From Actinomycetota bacterium (GTDB lineage Bacteria; Actinomycetota; Acidimicrobiia; Acidimicrobiales; Aldehydirespiratoraceae): a DNA stretch of 64,000 bases. Made by a program: the position numbers and the translations under genes. Below, piece after piece: positions 18,801-27,153 of this stretch. Each line of letters starts with the position of its first letter. Positions within the stretch are counted from its first letter, which is position 1. Below the pieces are notes generated by a model. That model had not been told where the DNA came from. It ran no database searches and was given only the letters and a program-made list of their open reading frames with translations. The stretch is from the NCBI GenBank assembly GCA_029979265.1, contig JAPOHW010000003.1:1-64000 (forward strand), in the 5' to 3' direction.

Positions 18801-19201
18801 AGTTGGCCCATGCCGACCTGTGGGCCACCGGTGTCGCCCCTGATGGACATCCCACCAGTTTCATCCGCCATGAGCTCTCCCAGATGGGTGTGGTCACCTC
18901 GGCCGGGTTGGTCGATCATCCGGCAGGCGAGAGGGTCACCGTTGGGGGAGTGGTCACCCATCGCCAACGTCCAGCAACCGCTGGAGGTACCACCTTTCTC
19001 AACCTCGAAGACGAAACCGGCCTCATCAACGTCGTCATCTCCAAGGGTTGCTGGGAGCGCTACAAGCGAGAGGCCCGAGGGGCACCGGCACTGCTCGTCA
19101 AGGGTCGCCTCGAGAAAGAAGAGGGCGTGATCAACGTCGTCGCTGACCGTCTCGAACCACTCCCGGTCGGTGCCGCCCCCGCATCGCGCGACTTCCGCTG
19201 A
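15845..19201 (+). CDS. dnaE2: error-prone DNA polymerase DnaE2
   Basis: PHP start 'YAELHCHSNFSFLDGASHPEELAEEA', 'CQGRGSAANSAVCFALGIT', 'DGPPDIDIDIESDRREEVIQYVY'; N-terminal extension in the ORF track rejected. Confidence 0.96.
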   Translation: MGFDNPGISWGELERRLSDRPATGRVGDLRVGDGSDSPAWSRTREPYTPPSGARRRGEVPYAELHCHSNFSFLDGASHPEELAEEAARLGLEALALTDHNGFYGVVRFSEAAKAVGLPTIFGAELTLSPSPRSVRSGPARRAPIDLRRPGPADPEGKHILILARGPEGYARLGRAISEGQLAGEKGAPRIPYERLVELAGVGTGDHWAVLTACRKGPVPAALTAEGPAAGRRELERLVSDFGHQNVFVELWDHGLPLDSVRNDALAELAMSCGVDVVATANAHHHSVARKRLASALAAVRARRSLDEIDGWLPPVGMHLRSGAEQAARFARYPGAVQRAAKLGLECAFDLSLVAPDLPPYPCPDGLDEMGFLRRLVEEGGTRRYGPRTEERIEGAWAQLDRELDLIHDLNFPGYFLVVWDVVDFCRRANIFCQGRGSAANSAVCFALGITNADAVSLGLLFERFLSPERDGPPDIDIDIESDRREEVIQYVYGKHGRHHCAQVANVITYRSKSAIRDMAKALGYAQGQQDAFSKQVDRWGSVAAGAQDPDTTIPLPVLELAAEVEHFPRHLGIHSGGMVMCDRPVIEVCPVEWGRMDDRSVLQWDKDDCAAAGLVKFDLLGLGMLSVLHYAIDLIADHHGVEVDLATLPQESEVYDMLQRADSIGVFQIESRAQMATLPRLKPRCFYDLVVEVALIRPGPIQGGSVHPYIRRRNGLEPVTYLHPLLENALAKTLGVPLFQEQLMQIAIDVGNFTPADADQLRQAVGSKRSKERMEQLKARFFDGMRENGIPDDIGEQIWLKLAAFANYGFPESHSVSFSYLVYASAWIKYHYPAAFCAALLKAQPMGFWSPHTLVGDARRHGVVVHTPDLNASAAMATLEPCPRSTGGVAVRLGIDYVRGIGLELAEKIDDLRPYSSVEDLRRRVPKLSLAHLEALATSGAFGCFGIDRRSALWSAGAMAQTASDRLPGIVTGVEAPPLPGMSPRELAHADLWATGVAPDGHPTSFIRHELSQMGVVTSAGLVDHPAGERVTVGGVVTHRQRPATAGGTTFLNLEDETGLINVVISKGCWERYKREARGAPALLVKGRLEKEEGVINVVADRLEPLPVGAAPASRDFR

Positions 19202-19345
19202 CCGCTCGTCGCTGGCTCGGAGCGTCCAACGCTCGGCAGATGGAGGACTGAACCGTTCCCCGCAACAGCCACGATCTTCAACGGCATCGTCGACGGTCGG
19301 TCTGCCGGTGCGTAGCGTCGAGGCAGTCGACTCCCCGGAGGTGAG

Positions 19346-20293
19346 ATGCAAACCCGAATAACCGAGATGCTCGGGATCGAGATCCCCATCGTGCAGGCAC
19401 CGATGGGATGGATTGCACGATCACAGCTTGCGTCTGCGGTCTCGAATGCCGGTGGGCTCGGGATCATCGAGACGTCGTCGGGAGAACTCGATGCCATCAA
19501 GGGGGAGGTGGCGAAGATGCGATCGATGACCGATCGACCGTTCGGCATGAACCTCGCCCAACTCTTCATCCGTGACCCGCTGTCGATGGTCGACTTCGTG
19601 GCAGAGAACGAGATCTCGTTCGTGACCACATCGGCGGGCGATCCGTCGGTCCTCGTTCCGCGGCTCAAGGACCTCGGGATCACCGTCTTCCACGTCGTTC
19701 CGACGATCCGCGGCGCGCAGAAGGCGATCGATGCGGGGGTCGACGGACTCGTGGTCGAAGGAGCGGAGGGAGGCGGGTTCAAGAATGCCGACGGGGCATC
19801 GTGCCTGGTGCTCGTGCCCGAGATCGCTGAGCGGTTCGACGTACCGATCATCGCAGCCGGTGGGTTCGTCGATGGGCGCTCGATGGCTGCGGCGTTCGCG
19901 TTGGGGGCCGATGGTGTGCAGATGGGCACTCGGATGGTGTCGTCCGTCGAGTCGCCGATCCACGACAACTGGAAGCAATCGATCGTCGATGGCTCCGAGG
20001 TCGACACGGTCATCGTCAATCGTCACAACCGCCCGGCCATGCGCGTGTGGGCGAGCGAGAAGGCCAGAGCGCTCGATGCGGCCAACGAGCCTGCGCAGCT
20101 GGCACCCGACGCCATGATGGGCACCTATTTCGGTGGCGACATGGAGAGCGGCTTTGCGATGAGCGGACAGGTCCAAGGTCGCATCCATTCGGTGGAGCCG
20201 GTCGCCGAGATTCTGCGGAGGGCCTGGTCCGACTGTCAGTCGGTTCTGCGGGCGCTCGGCACCTCGGTGGCCGATGGTTCGATCTCGAAGTAG
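19346..20293 (+). CDS. nitronate monooxygenase (2-nitropropane dioxygenase family)
   Basis: 'IPIVQAPMGWIARSQLASAVSNAGGLGII', 'PIIAAGGFVDGRSMAAAFALGADGVQMGTRM'. Confidence 0.9.
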   Translation: MQTRITEMLGIEIPIVQAPMGWIARSQLASAVSNAGGLGIIETSSGELDAIKGEVAKMRSMTDRPFGMNLAQLFIRDPLSMVDFVAENEISFVTTSAGDPSVLVPRLKDLGITVFHVVPTIRGAQKAIDAGVDGLVVEGAEGGGFKNADGASCLVLVPEIAERFDVPIIAAGGFVDGRSMAAAFALGADGVQMGTRMVSSVESPIHDNWKQSIVDGSEVDTVIVNRHNRPAMRVWASEKARALDAANEPAQLAPDAMMGTYFGGDMESGFAMSGQVQGRIHSVEPVAEILRRAWSDCQSVLRALGTSVADGSISK

Positions 20294-20790
20294 CTGCGCT
20301 TCGGGAATCGGGCGAGTTTCGCAATCAGGAGCGACGGAATCGATTCGACGCGCCGGTTGTACTCGCGCACATTGCCGTTGAAGAGGCGCCGGGCGGCCTG
20401 GAGTCGGTCCTCGGTTGTGACGAGTTCGTTCTGAAGGTCGAGAAATGCAGCACTCGCCCGCAGCTCGGGATATGCCTCACTGATCGCCAAAAGGTGACGG
20501 AGCTCGACCGTCAGGACGTTCTCGATGCCCTCATGGGCCTCAGGTCCGCCAGAAACGCCTGCCGCGCCAGCGCGGGCTTCGGTCACGTGGCGGAAGGTGT
20601 CCGACTCGTGGGCTGCGTATCCCCGTACGGTCTCGACCAGATTGGGAATCAGCTCGTGACGTCGAGAGAGCTCCGTCTCGACGTTCGACCAGGAGTTGTC
20701 GAGTGTCTGGCGCTGTGCGACGAAGCGGTTGAAGGACACGGTTGCCCAGGCGATGACAACGACGAGAACTCCCAGGATCGCAATGGCCAT
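20236..20790 (-). CDS. LemA family protein
   Basis: 'RQTLDNSWSNVETELSRRHELIPNLVETVRGYAAHE' LemA hallmark; N-terminal TM helix. Confidence 0.9.
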   Translation of the reverse strand: MAIAILGVLVVVIAWATVSFNRFVAQRQTLDNSWSNVETELSRRHELIPNLVETVRGYAAHESDTFRHVTEARAGAAGVSGGPEAHEGIENVLTVELRHLLAISEAYPELRASAAFLDLQNELVTTEDRLQAARRLFNGNVREYNRRVESIPSLLIAKLARFPKRSYFEIEPSATEVPSARRTD

Positions 20791-20827
20791 GTCTTGTAAT
20801 CGGCCGCCCAGACTGCACACTTAGCGG

Positions 20828-22063
20828 GTGGGCCGGTCTCGTGCTGTTCACCTCTCTTGGGTCACCACGGTCGTCGGTGGTGATCGGATCGCGTACCGCA
20901 ACTCCTTGGCTGCTCTCGCGGTTGCTGTCACGGCAAGCCTGGTTGCCGGCATCACGCTTGCGACCACAACCGACACACTCGAAGAACTTCCCGGACTCCT
21001 CCTCCTCGTCCCGGCTGCCCTGGCGGTCAAGGGCAACATCTTCGGGGCACTCGGGAGTCGCTTGGGTACGTCGATCCATGCCGGCGTCTTCCAGTTGAGT
21101 CCTCGCCTCGACACCGTGGTGGGCCAGAACACAGCGGCTGCGTTGGCCCTCAGCCTCGTCGTTTCCGTCGAACTCGCATTGCTCGCCAAGGGAGTCGCAG
21201 TCGTGTTCGATATCACACCGACGATGAGCACGGCCGCCTTCGTCACCGTCAGTGCGCTCGGTGGTGCAATCGCGTCGCTGGTCGTGCTCATCATCACCCT
21301 GCTCCTTGCCGGTGGTTCGGTCCGCTTCGGGTGGGACCTCGATAACGTCGTCGCGCCCCTTGTCACTGCGACCGGTGATGTGATCACCCTCCCTGCCCTG
21401 GTATGGGCGGCCGCCCTGGCCGACATCGGCGGAGTCACGACCACGGTCGCTCTGGTCAGCACTGCGGTGTCGGTGCCGGTTGCGGTGTGGGCACTCTTTT
21501 CACCCCGGCCGGTGCTGCAGTCGATCATGCGCGAGTCACTCCCGATCCTCACGGTGGCATGCGTGGTGGACCTGATCGCTGGCATCACGATCGAGAAGCG
21601 GCTCGACGATTTCGTGGCGTATCCGGTGCTGTTGATCCTGCTCCCAGGCTTTCTCGGAACCGCAGGTGCGCTGGGTGGGGTGCTGTCCAGTCGCTTGGCC
21701 ACGAAGGTCCACCTCGGCTTGATCAGCCCCGGCGCACGACCGAGGGGACAGGCTGGCAGTGATCTCGTGATGGTGGTGTCGTTGTGTCTCCCTGCCTTCG
21801 CACTCGCCGGGATCGTTGCCGAACTGGGTGGTCTGCTCACCGGTCAGAGCAGCCCCGGACTCTGGCAGATCGTCGCCGTCTCGATGCTGGGGGGCCTGCT
21901 CGCGACGTTCGCAGTGATGATCGTGGCTTACTACACGACCGTGGTCGCCATAAGGTTCGGGCTCGATCCGGATACCTACGGCATTCCGATGGTGACGTCA
22001 TCGCTCGACTTCGTCGGTGCGTTCACCCTGATTCTCGCCCTCGTCGTCGTGGGCGTTGCATGA
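20828..22063 (+). CDS. MgtE-like (SLC41) membrane transporter with duplicated MgtE integral domain
   Basis: Two related halves: 'LPGLLLLVPAALAVKGNIFGALGSRLGTSIHAG' and 'YPVLLILLPGFLGTAGALGGVLSSRLATKVHLG'; no CBS domains. Confidence 0.82.
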   Translation: MGRSRAVHLSWVTTVVGGDRIAYRNSLAALAVAVTASLVAGITLATTTDTLEELPGLLLLVPAALAVKGNIFGALGSRLGTSIHAGVFQLSPRLDTVVGQNTAAALALSLVVSVELALLAKGVAVVFDITPTMSTAAFVTVSALGGAIASLVVLIITLLLAGGSVRFGWDLDNVVAPLVTATGDVITLPALVWAAALADIGGVTTTVALVSTAVSVPVAVWALFSPRPVLQSIMRESLPILTVACVVDLIAGITIEKRLDDFVAYPVLLILLPGFLGTAGALGGVLSSRLATKVHLGLISPGARPRGQAGSDLVMVVSLCLPAFALAGIVAELGGLLTGQSSPGLWQIVAVSMLGGLLATFAVMIVAYYTTVVAIRFGLDPDTYGIPMVTSSLDFVGAFTLILALVVVGVA

Positions 22064-23313
22064 TTGGTCAGGAGACTCAGATGGATGACAGACCCCGAAA
22101 TCTCCGCGAGATGCTCGCCGAGGCGAAGGACAGCTCGGAGCTGATGGTCGACCTCGCCTACGCCGCGCTCTATTTCGGTGATCCGGAGATGGCTGGTGAG
22201 GTCGTTGCCATCGAGGAAACGCTCAGTGATCTCGTCCACGACATGCGTGGCGTCTGCATCATGGCGGTGCGGAACCCGCGCGAGTCCGACGGCATGTCGT
22301 CGGTGCTGCAGGTCATCTCTGCGATTGAACGGATTGCAAACGACGCAGTCGACATTGCTCGGATCGTCACTCACAACGTCGGTATTCCGGTCCAACTCGT
22401 CGCCCGACTCTCTGCAGCCGAGGAGATCAGCCACCGAGTGTTGGTCAACGAGGGCAGCCTCCTTGCCCATCGTCCGCTGGCGGATCATGAGTTGCCGGTT
22501 CAGACGGGGATGCGGGTGATGGCGGTTCGCCGAGAGCGTCGATGGCTCACCGATATCGACGGCGACCTCGTCATTGTGCCCGGTGATGCTCTGTTCCTGC
22601 GGGGTTCGCCGGACGGCATCAGCCGGCTGCGAGAGTTGGCGGCGGCGGAGCGTTGGATGCCGCCGCATCTCAGCGACGATCCCTTCGCAAGCGACCTCGA
22701 CCGGGCCGTGGATGTCCTGGTCGAGATGAAGAACCTTTCTGAGGTTGCCGTGGGACTTGCGTACTCGGCCCTGGTGCTGGGCGATCGAGGCCTCGCCGCA
22801 GAGGTTCGTCAACTCGAGGATCGTCTCGACGACATGAAGGATCGACTCGAGCTCTGGGTGCTGCGTGCTGCGAGTGGGAACCCCGACCCCTCGCCGCTTC
22901 GCGGCCTGCTGCACCTGTCACAAGCGGCCGAGGACATCGGCGACCAAGCCCAGGCGATGGTGTGGCTCATCGAGCAACAAGAGGATGTGCATCCGATTCT
23001 TGGTCTTGCGTTGGGTGATTCCAATGAGGTGGTCGTCCGATTGCCGGTGGCCCCCGGCTGTGATGCGGACGGCCAATTGCTGTCGGATCTCCAGCTCAAC
23101 ATCGAGCCCGGGTTCACCGTCCTTGCGATCCGCCGGGGTGGCAGATACCTGTACCGACCGCAGGGGCACGCGCGTCTGCAGCCCGATGACGAACTGATCG
23201 CCAGCGGCCCTGACGAGGGACGCGAACTGCTCGCCCTTCGCTGTGGGTGGCGGCTCGTTGGTGCGGGTGGTGACGCACAGATGGAGCTCGAACCGGTCCA
23301 GGCCACGACCTGA
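22060..23313 (+). CDS. PhoU-domain / TrkA-C (RCK_C) regulatory protein
   Basis: Duplicated PhoU-like helices ('DSSELMVDLAYAALYFGDPEMAGEVVAIEETLSDL', 'NLSEVAVGLAYSALVLGDRGLAAEVRQLEDRLDDM') each followed by TrkA-C-like segments; ATGA overlap with upstream transporter. Confidence 0.82.
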   Translation: MIGQETQMDDRPRNLREMLAEAKDSSELMVDLAYAALYFGDPEMAGEVVAIEETLSDLVHDMRGVCIMAVRNPRESDGMSSVLQVISAIERIANDAVDIARIVTHNVGIPVQLVARLSAAEEISHRVLVNEGSLLAHRPLADHELPVQTGMRVMAVRRERRWLTDIDGDLVIVPGDALFLRGSPDGISRLRELAAAERWMPPHLSDDPFASDLDRAVDVLVEMKNLSEVAVGLAYSALVLGDRGLAAEVRQLEDRLDDMKDRLELWVLRAASGNPDPSPLRGLLHLSQAAEDIGDQAQAMVWLIEQQEDVHPILGLALGDSNEVVVRLPVAPGCDADGQLLSDLQLNIEPGFTVLAIRRGGRYLYRPQGHARLQPDDELIASGPDEGRELLALRCGWRLVGAGGDAQMELEPVQATT

Positions 23314-23328
23314 GTACCCTTCCATCCC

Positions 23329-24204
23329 ATGTCCGAGCCGCTCTGCATCCTCACCGTGCATGCACATCCTGACGATGAGGCCTCCAAAGGGGCTGCCACC
23401 ATCGCCCGGTACCGAGCGGAGGGCATCCGCACGGTGCTCGTCTGTTGCACCGGTGGCGAGGAGGGCGACATTTTGAACCCCGCCATGGATCGGGCCGAGG
23501 TCAAGGACAACCTCGGCGCGGTTCGGCGTGACGAACTTGCGAAGGCAGCCGACATCATCGGGTACGAGACCGTTCACATGCTCGGCTACCGCGACTCGGG
23601 GATGCCTGACAGCGATGCCAACTTCCACCCGGAGTGCTTCGCGGTTGCGTCACTCGACGAGGCGGTTGACCGGCTCGTGGTGCTGCTCCGGCTCGAGCGA
23701 CCGCAGGTGGTCGTGACCTATCCGGACGAGCAGGGAACGTACAACCATCCCGACCATCTCCGGGTCTATGAGATCACCCATCCGGCGACCGAACGTGCTG
23801 CCGATCCCTCCTACCGTCCCGAGCTCGGCGAGGCGTGGTCGGTGAAGAAGACCTACTACTCGACATGGTCTCGAGCTCGCATCGCTGCGCGCCACCAGGC
23901 CTTCCTCGATCACGGTCTCGAGTCACCGTACGACGAGCGGTGGCTCGATCGCCCCGATACCGATCACCAGATCACGACCCGGGTATCGATCGAGGGCTAC
24001 GCCCATGTGCGTCGGGAGGGGCTGCTCGCCCACGCCACCCAAATCGACCCTGACTCGAAGTTCTGGTTCGGCTTGCCTCCCGACGTCGACGAGACGATCC
24101 ACACCGTCGACGACTACCGCCTGGCTCGGGGCCATGAGTACTCCGAACTGCCAGAGGACGACCTCTTCGCCGGTCTGCGTGCTGCGGTCGAGATCAGCTC
24201 ATGA
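23329..24204 (+). CDS. mca: PIG-L family deacetylase, mycothiol conjugate amidase (Mca)-like
   Basis: 'ILTVHAHPDDEASKGAATIARYRAEGIRTVLVCCTGGEEGDILNPAMD', 'LGYRDSGMPDSD', 'TYPDEQGTYNHPDHLRVYEIT'. Confidence 0.88.
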   Translation: MSEPLCILTVHAHPDDEASKGAATIARYRAEGIRTVLVCCTGGEEGDILNPAMDRAEVKDNLGAVRRDELAKAADIIGYETVHMLGYRDSGMPDSDANFHPECFAVASLDEAVDRLVVLLRLERPQVVVTYPDEQGTYNHPDHLRVYEITHPATERAADPSYRPELGEAWSVKKTYYSTWSRARIAARHQAFLDHGLESPYDERWLDRPDTDHQITTRVSIEGYAHVRREGLLAHATQIDPDSKFWFGLPPDVDETIHTVDDYRLARGHEYSELPEDDLFAGLRAAVEISS

Positions 24205-24563
24205 CGCTTCCCCTGTCCGCCGAGTGGTTTGCGACCACGGCGCCGTTGCTCGGCGGGCTGAACTCGGCCGGAAGTGTCGATGCACTCATGCAGTACGTCG
24301 TTGCGTCGACGCCGGAGGGGAAGGTGACGTTTCATGTCGTCGTTGCCGGCGGCGTGGTGACCGAACTCGCGCCTGGCAAGGTCGATGCACCTGACATCGT
24401 CGTGTCGTGTACCTACGAGCAGTTTCTCGATGTGCTGGAGGGGCGCAAGACCGCCGATGTTGCGTTCATGGATGCCTCATGGAAGGTCGAGGGGGACCAC
24501 AAGCGCTGGCTCATCGATCTGCGACCGGTGCGTGAGGCGGCCCTCGCGGCGCTGTCGGTCTAA
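24201..24563 (+). CDS. SCP2 sterol-binding domain protein
   Basis: 'VTFHVVVAGGVVTELAPGKVDAPDIVVSCTYEQFLDVLEGRKTADVAFMDASWKVEGD'; ATGA overlap with mca-like gene. Confidence 0.75.
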   Translation: MTLPLSAEWFATTAPLLGGLNSAGSVDALMQYVVASTPEGKVTFHVVVAGGVVTELAPGKVDAPDIVVSCTYEQFLDVLEGRKTADVAFMDASWKVEGDHKRWLIDLRPVREAALAALSV

Positions 24564-25402
24564 GTCATCGCCGAGCGCATGGCGTCGCGGATCGAGCGAT
24601 AGCCGATCCGCACAATGTCGAGGCGTTCGAGGCGCTCGGCAAGGGTGCCGTCGGTCAGAACCGCAAGGTCGTCGAATCGGCCCGCCGCTGCGGGATCGAT
24701 GGCTCGGAGCTCTTCAGCTGCCAACGCCGGTGCAAACGCAACCTCGGTGACCCCTGCCGGCACATTGGCCAAAACCGCCTCGAGGTGTGCCCGGGTTCCC
24801 CCGCGAACGAGTCGAAAGTGGTCGGGCATCCAGATGCCCTCCTGTTCGGCGAGTGCTCGAAACGGAAAGCCGGCGTCGCCTTCAGCTGTTCCCGACTCGA
24901 GTCGTAGGGGGAGTCTCGCCTCGCGTGCGATCGAGAGGAGGACGTCGAAGAACTCGGGTCGCTGCTGCAGCGCCAGGAGGTGGGTGGTCAGGTGGGTGAT
25001 CTCGACACCCCAGCTCGTTGCCCGTTCGACCTGTGCGCGGCACTCGCGCCGCACTTCGTCGATGTCGGCGTGGTCCCACAGATCGACGAGGGTGCGTGGA
25101 AAGCCCCCGTCGCCATCGAGCAGACTCGGAGCCTGGGTGAGCGGACCCCAACGGAAGTCCTCGAGTTCGGCATTGAGTGTGAGATGGACCCCGATGTCGA
25201 GATCGGACTCCGCCGTGAAGTGGTTGGCGGCGTGGCGAGCCCATGGCCCAGGCATCATCAGCGTCGCCGTGGTGGCGAGCCCGGTGCGGAGTGCGTGAAT
25301 GCCCGCTGCAGTTGCGGCATGGGTTGATCCCACAAGGTCGGCGCTCATGATCATCAGGCGGGCGTCGGCACCGTGACCGAGCGCCTCGGTGAGGGTGGGC
25401 AC
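24560..25402 (-). CDS. ChbG/HpnK (YdjC) family deacetylase
   Basis: 'LMIMSADLVGSTHAATAAGIHALRTGLATTATLMMPGPWARHAA', 'DIGVHLTLNAELEDFRWGPL', 'ITHLTTHL'. Confidence 0.82.
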   Translation of the reverse strand: MPTLTEALGHGADARLMIMSADLVGSTHAATAAGIHALRTGLATTATLMMPGPWARHAANHFTAESDLDIGVHLTLNAELEDFRWGPLTQAPSLLDGDGGFPRTLVDLWDHADIDEVRRECRAQVERATSWGVEITHLTTHLLALQQRPEFFDVLLSIAREARLPLRLESGTAEGDAGFPFRALAEQEGIWMPDHFRLVRGGTRAHLEAVLANVPAGVTEVAFAPALAAEELRAIDPAAAGRFDDLAVLTDGTLAERLERLDIVRIGYRSIRDAMRSAMT

Positions 25403-25412
25403 CTCCGCGACG

Positions 25413-25952
25413 CTAGTCCAGCGGTACACCGGGTCCGCCGCACACTCCCCACAGTCCGATTCCGTTGGCGGATGCAACATCCTCGGCTTCTTCGAAGAGT
25501 TCGCGATAGCGGGAATTCGGCTCGTAGATGAGCACGCTCGCAAAACCTCGTTCGATGAGTTCGAGATTGATGAAGCGTTGATCGCTCGAACGCACGACAT
25601 AGGCGAGCAACCGGTCGTATCGATCGCGTGCCTCGGTGTCGCGAAGGAGCGTCACCTCGGTCCCCTCCGGGAGCAACTCGCCGAGGAAGGCCGACGACTC
25701 GGCGCCGAAGCATTGCACCGGTCGATGCTCGGCAACGGATTCGGGGGTGTCGACGCCGAGGAGGCGGACCCGTTCGCGACTGCCGTTGATCTCGACGATG
25801 ATCGTGTCGCCGTCAACCACCCGTTCCACCGTGGCGTTCGGCGCGAGGTCGGACTCGGCAGGAATCGTCGTCGGCGAGGTGGCAGGGGAGCCGACACAGG
25901 AGGTGCTCAGCGTCAAGATGCCGATGACGATTGGCAACAGGACTCCGGGCAC
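25413..25952 (-). CDS. thermonuclease (SNase)-like secreted lipoprotein
   Basis: Lipobox-like 'LTLSTSC'; 'VERVVDGDTIIVEINGSRERVRLLGVDTPE' and 'DRYDRLLAYV' SNase motifs. Confidence 0.9.
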   Translation of the reverse strand: MPGVLLPIVIGILTLSTSCVGSPATSPTTIPAESDLAPNATVERVVDGDTIIVEINGSRERVRLLGVDTPESVAEHRPVQCFGAESSAFLGELLPEGTEVTLLRDTEARDRYDRLLAYVVRSSDQRFINLELIERGFASVLIYEPNSRYRELFEEAEDVASANGIGLWGVCGGPGVPLD

Positions 25953-25964
25953 GGTTGGAGTGTG

Positions 25965-26144
25965 TCAGGCCGCTTCGGCCGTGACAGCCATGGCCCCGGA
26001 GTCGGGGGACTCGGCGGACCGCTTGGCGTCGACGGCCCGCAGAACCGCACGGGCCTTCCGGACCCCATCGAGCCCTTGAGCACGCGTGGCCTGATCGAGT
26101 CGCCACGTCGGGGTCGAGTCGATGAGGAGGAGCTGATTCGTCAT
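25965..26144 (-). CDS. hypothetical small protein (59 aa)
   Basis: MTNQLLLIDSTPTWRLDQATRAQGLDGVRKARAVLRAVDAKRSAESPDSGAMAVTAEAA; below the ORF-track threshold; coding-like, fills the gap to the divergent LLM gene. Confidence 0.5.
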   Translation of the reverse strand: MTNQLLLIDSTPTWRLDQATRAQGLDGVRKARAVLRAVDAKRSAESPDSGAMAVTAEAA

Positions 26145-26184
26145 GTGTCACATCATGCCGAGGGGGTGTGACACGATCCCCTGT

Positions 26185-27153
26185 ATGCAGCGCTACGGGA
26201 TGACCGTTCCCTTCGACGGACAGCAACTTCACGCCCAGATCGACCGGTACAGGCGGCTCGAACAGCTCGGCTACACCGATCTGTGGAGCGCCGAAGCCAT
26301 GGGCGCCGACGGACTGACGCCGTTGGCGCTCGGGTCGGTATGGACCCCGTCGATGCGGCTCGGCACCGCGATCCTGCCCGCCTACACCCGCGGGCCGGCC
26401 CTGATGGCCCAGAGTGTCGCCGCGCTGGCATCGGCGGCTCCCGGCCGATTCGTCATCGGGCTCGGTTCGAGCAGCAACGTCATCGTCGAGCGCTGGAACG
26501 GCATCCCGTTCGACAAGCCGTACCAGCAGACCCGAGACATGGTTCGTTTTCTCAAGGCAGCTCTTGGTGGGGACAAAGTCACCGAAGCGTACGAGAGCTT
26601 CACGGTCAACGGATTTCGGCTCGGACTCGTCCCCGAGCAGCCGGTTCCGATCCTCGTTGCTGCGCTCCGAGAAGGGATGTTGCGCATGGCCGGCCGTGAG
26701 AGCGACGGAGCGATCATCAACTGGCTGTCAGCCGACAACGTGTCGACGGTTGCGGCGATCGTCAAGGAGGAGAATCCGAACGCAGAGATCGTCGCTCGCT
26801 TGTTCGTCGCCCCCACCAGTGACACCGAAACGGCACGAACCATGGGAAAGTTCGCAGCCGCCGCCTACCTGAACGTGCCCGTGTACCGAGCATTCCACGA
26901 ATGGATGGGACGGGCCGAGACGCTCGGTGAACACTGGGAGCAGTGGGCAGCAGGTGATCGCAAGGGGGCGCTCGAAAAGATTCCCGACCATGTGATCGAT
27001 GAACTGATCATCCACGGCAACGCCGACGAGTGTCGGGCCCACATCCAGCGCTACATCGACAACGGTGTGACCTGCCCGGCGCTCTCGATCCTGCCGTTCC
27101 CGGGGGTCGACATCGACGACGCTATCGAGGGCCTCGCTCCCGGACCGCTATGA
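26185..27153 (+). CDS. LLM class (F420-dependent) oxidoreductase
   Basis: 'RYRRLEQLGYTDLWSAEAMGADGLTPLALGSVWTPSMRLGTAILPAYTRGPALMAQSVAALASAAPGRFVIGLGSSSNVIVERWNGIPFDKPYQQ'. Confidence 0.92.
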   Translation: MQRYGMTVPFDGQQLHAQIDRYRRLEQLGYTDLWSAEAMGADGLTPLALGSVWTPSMRLGTAILPAYTRGPALMAQSVAALASAAPGRFVIGLGSSSNVIVERWNGIPFDKPYQQTRDMVRFLKAALGGDKVTEAYESFTVNGFRLGLVPEQPVPILVAALREGMLRMAGRESDGAIINWLSADNVSTVAAIVKEENPNAEIVARLFVAPTSDTETARTMGKFAAAAYLNVPVYRAFHEWMGRAETLGEHWEQWAAGDRKGALEKIPDHVIDELIIHGNADECRAHIQRYIDNGVTCPALSILPFPGVDIDDAIEGLAPGPL

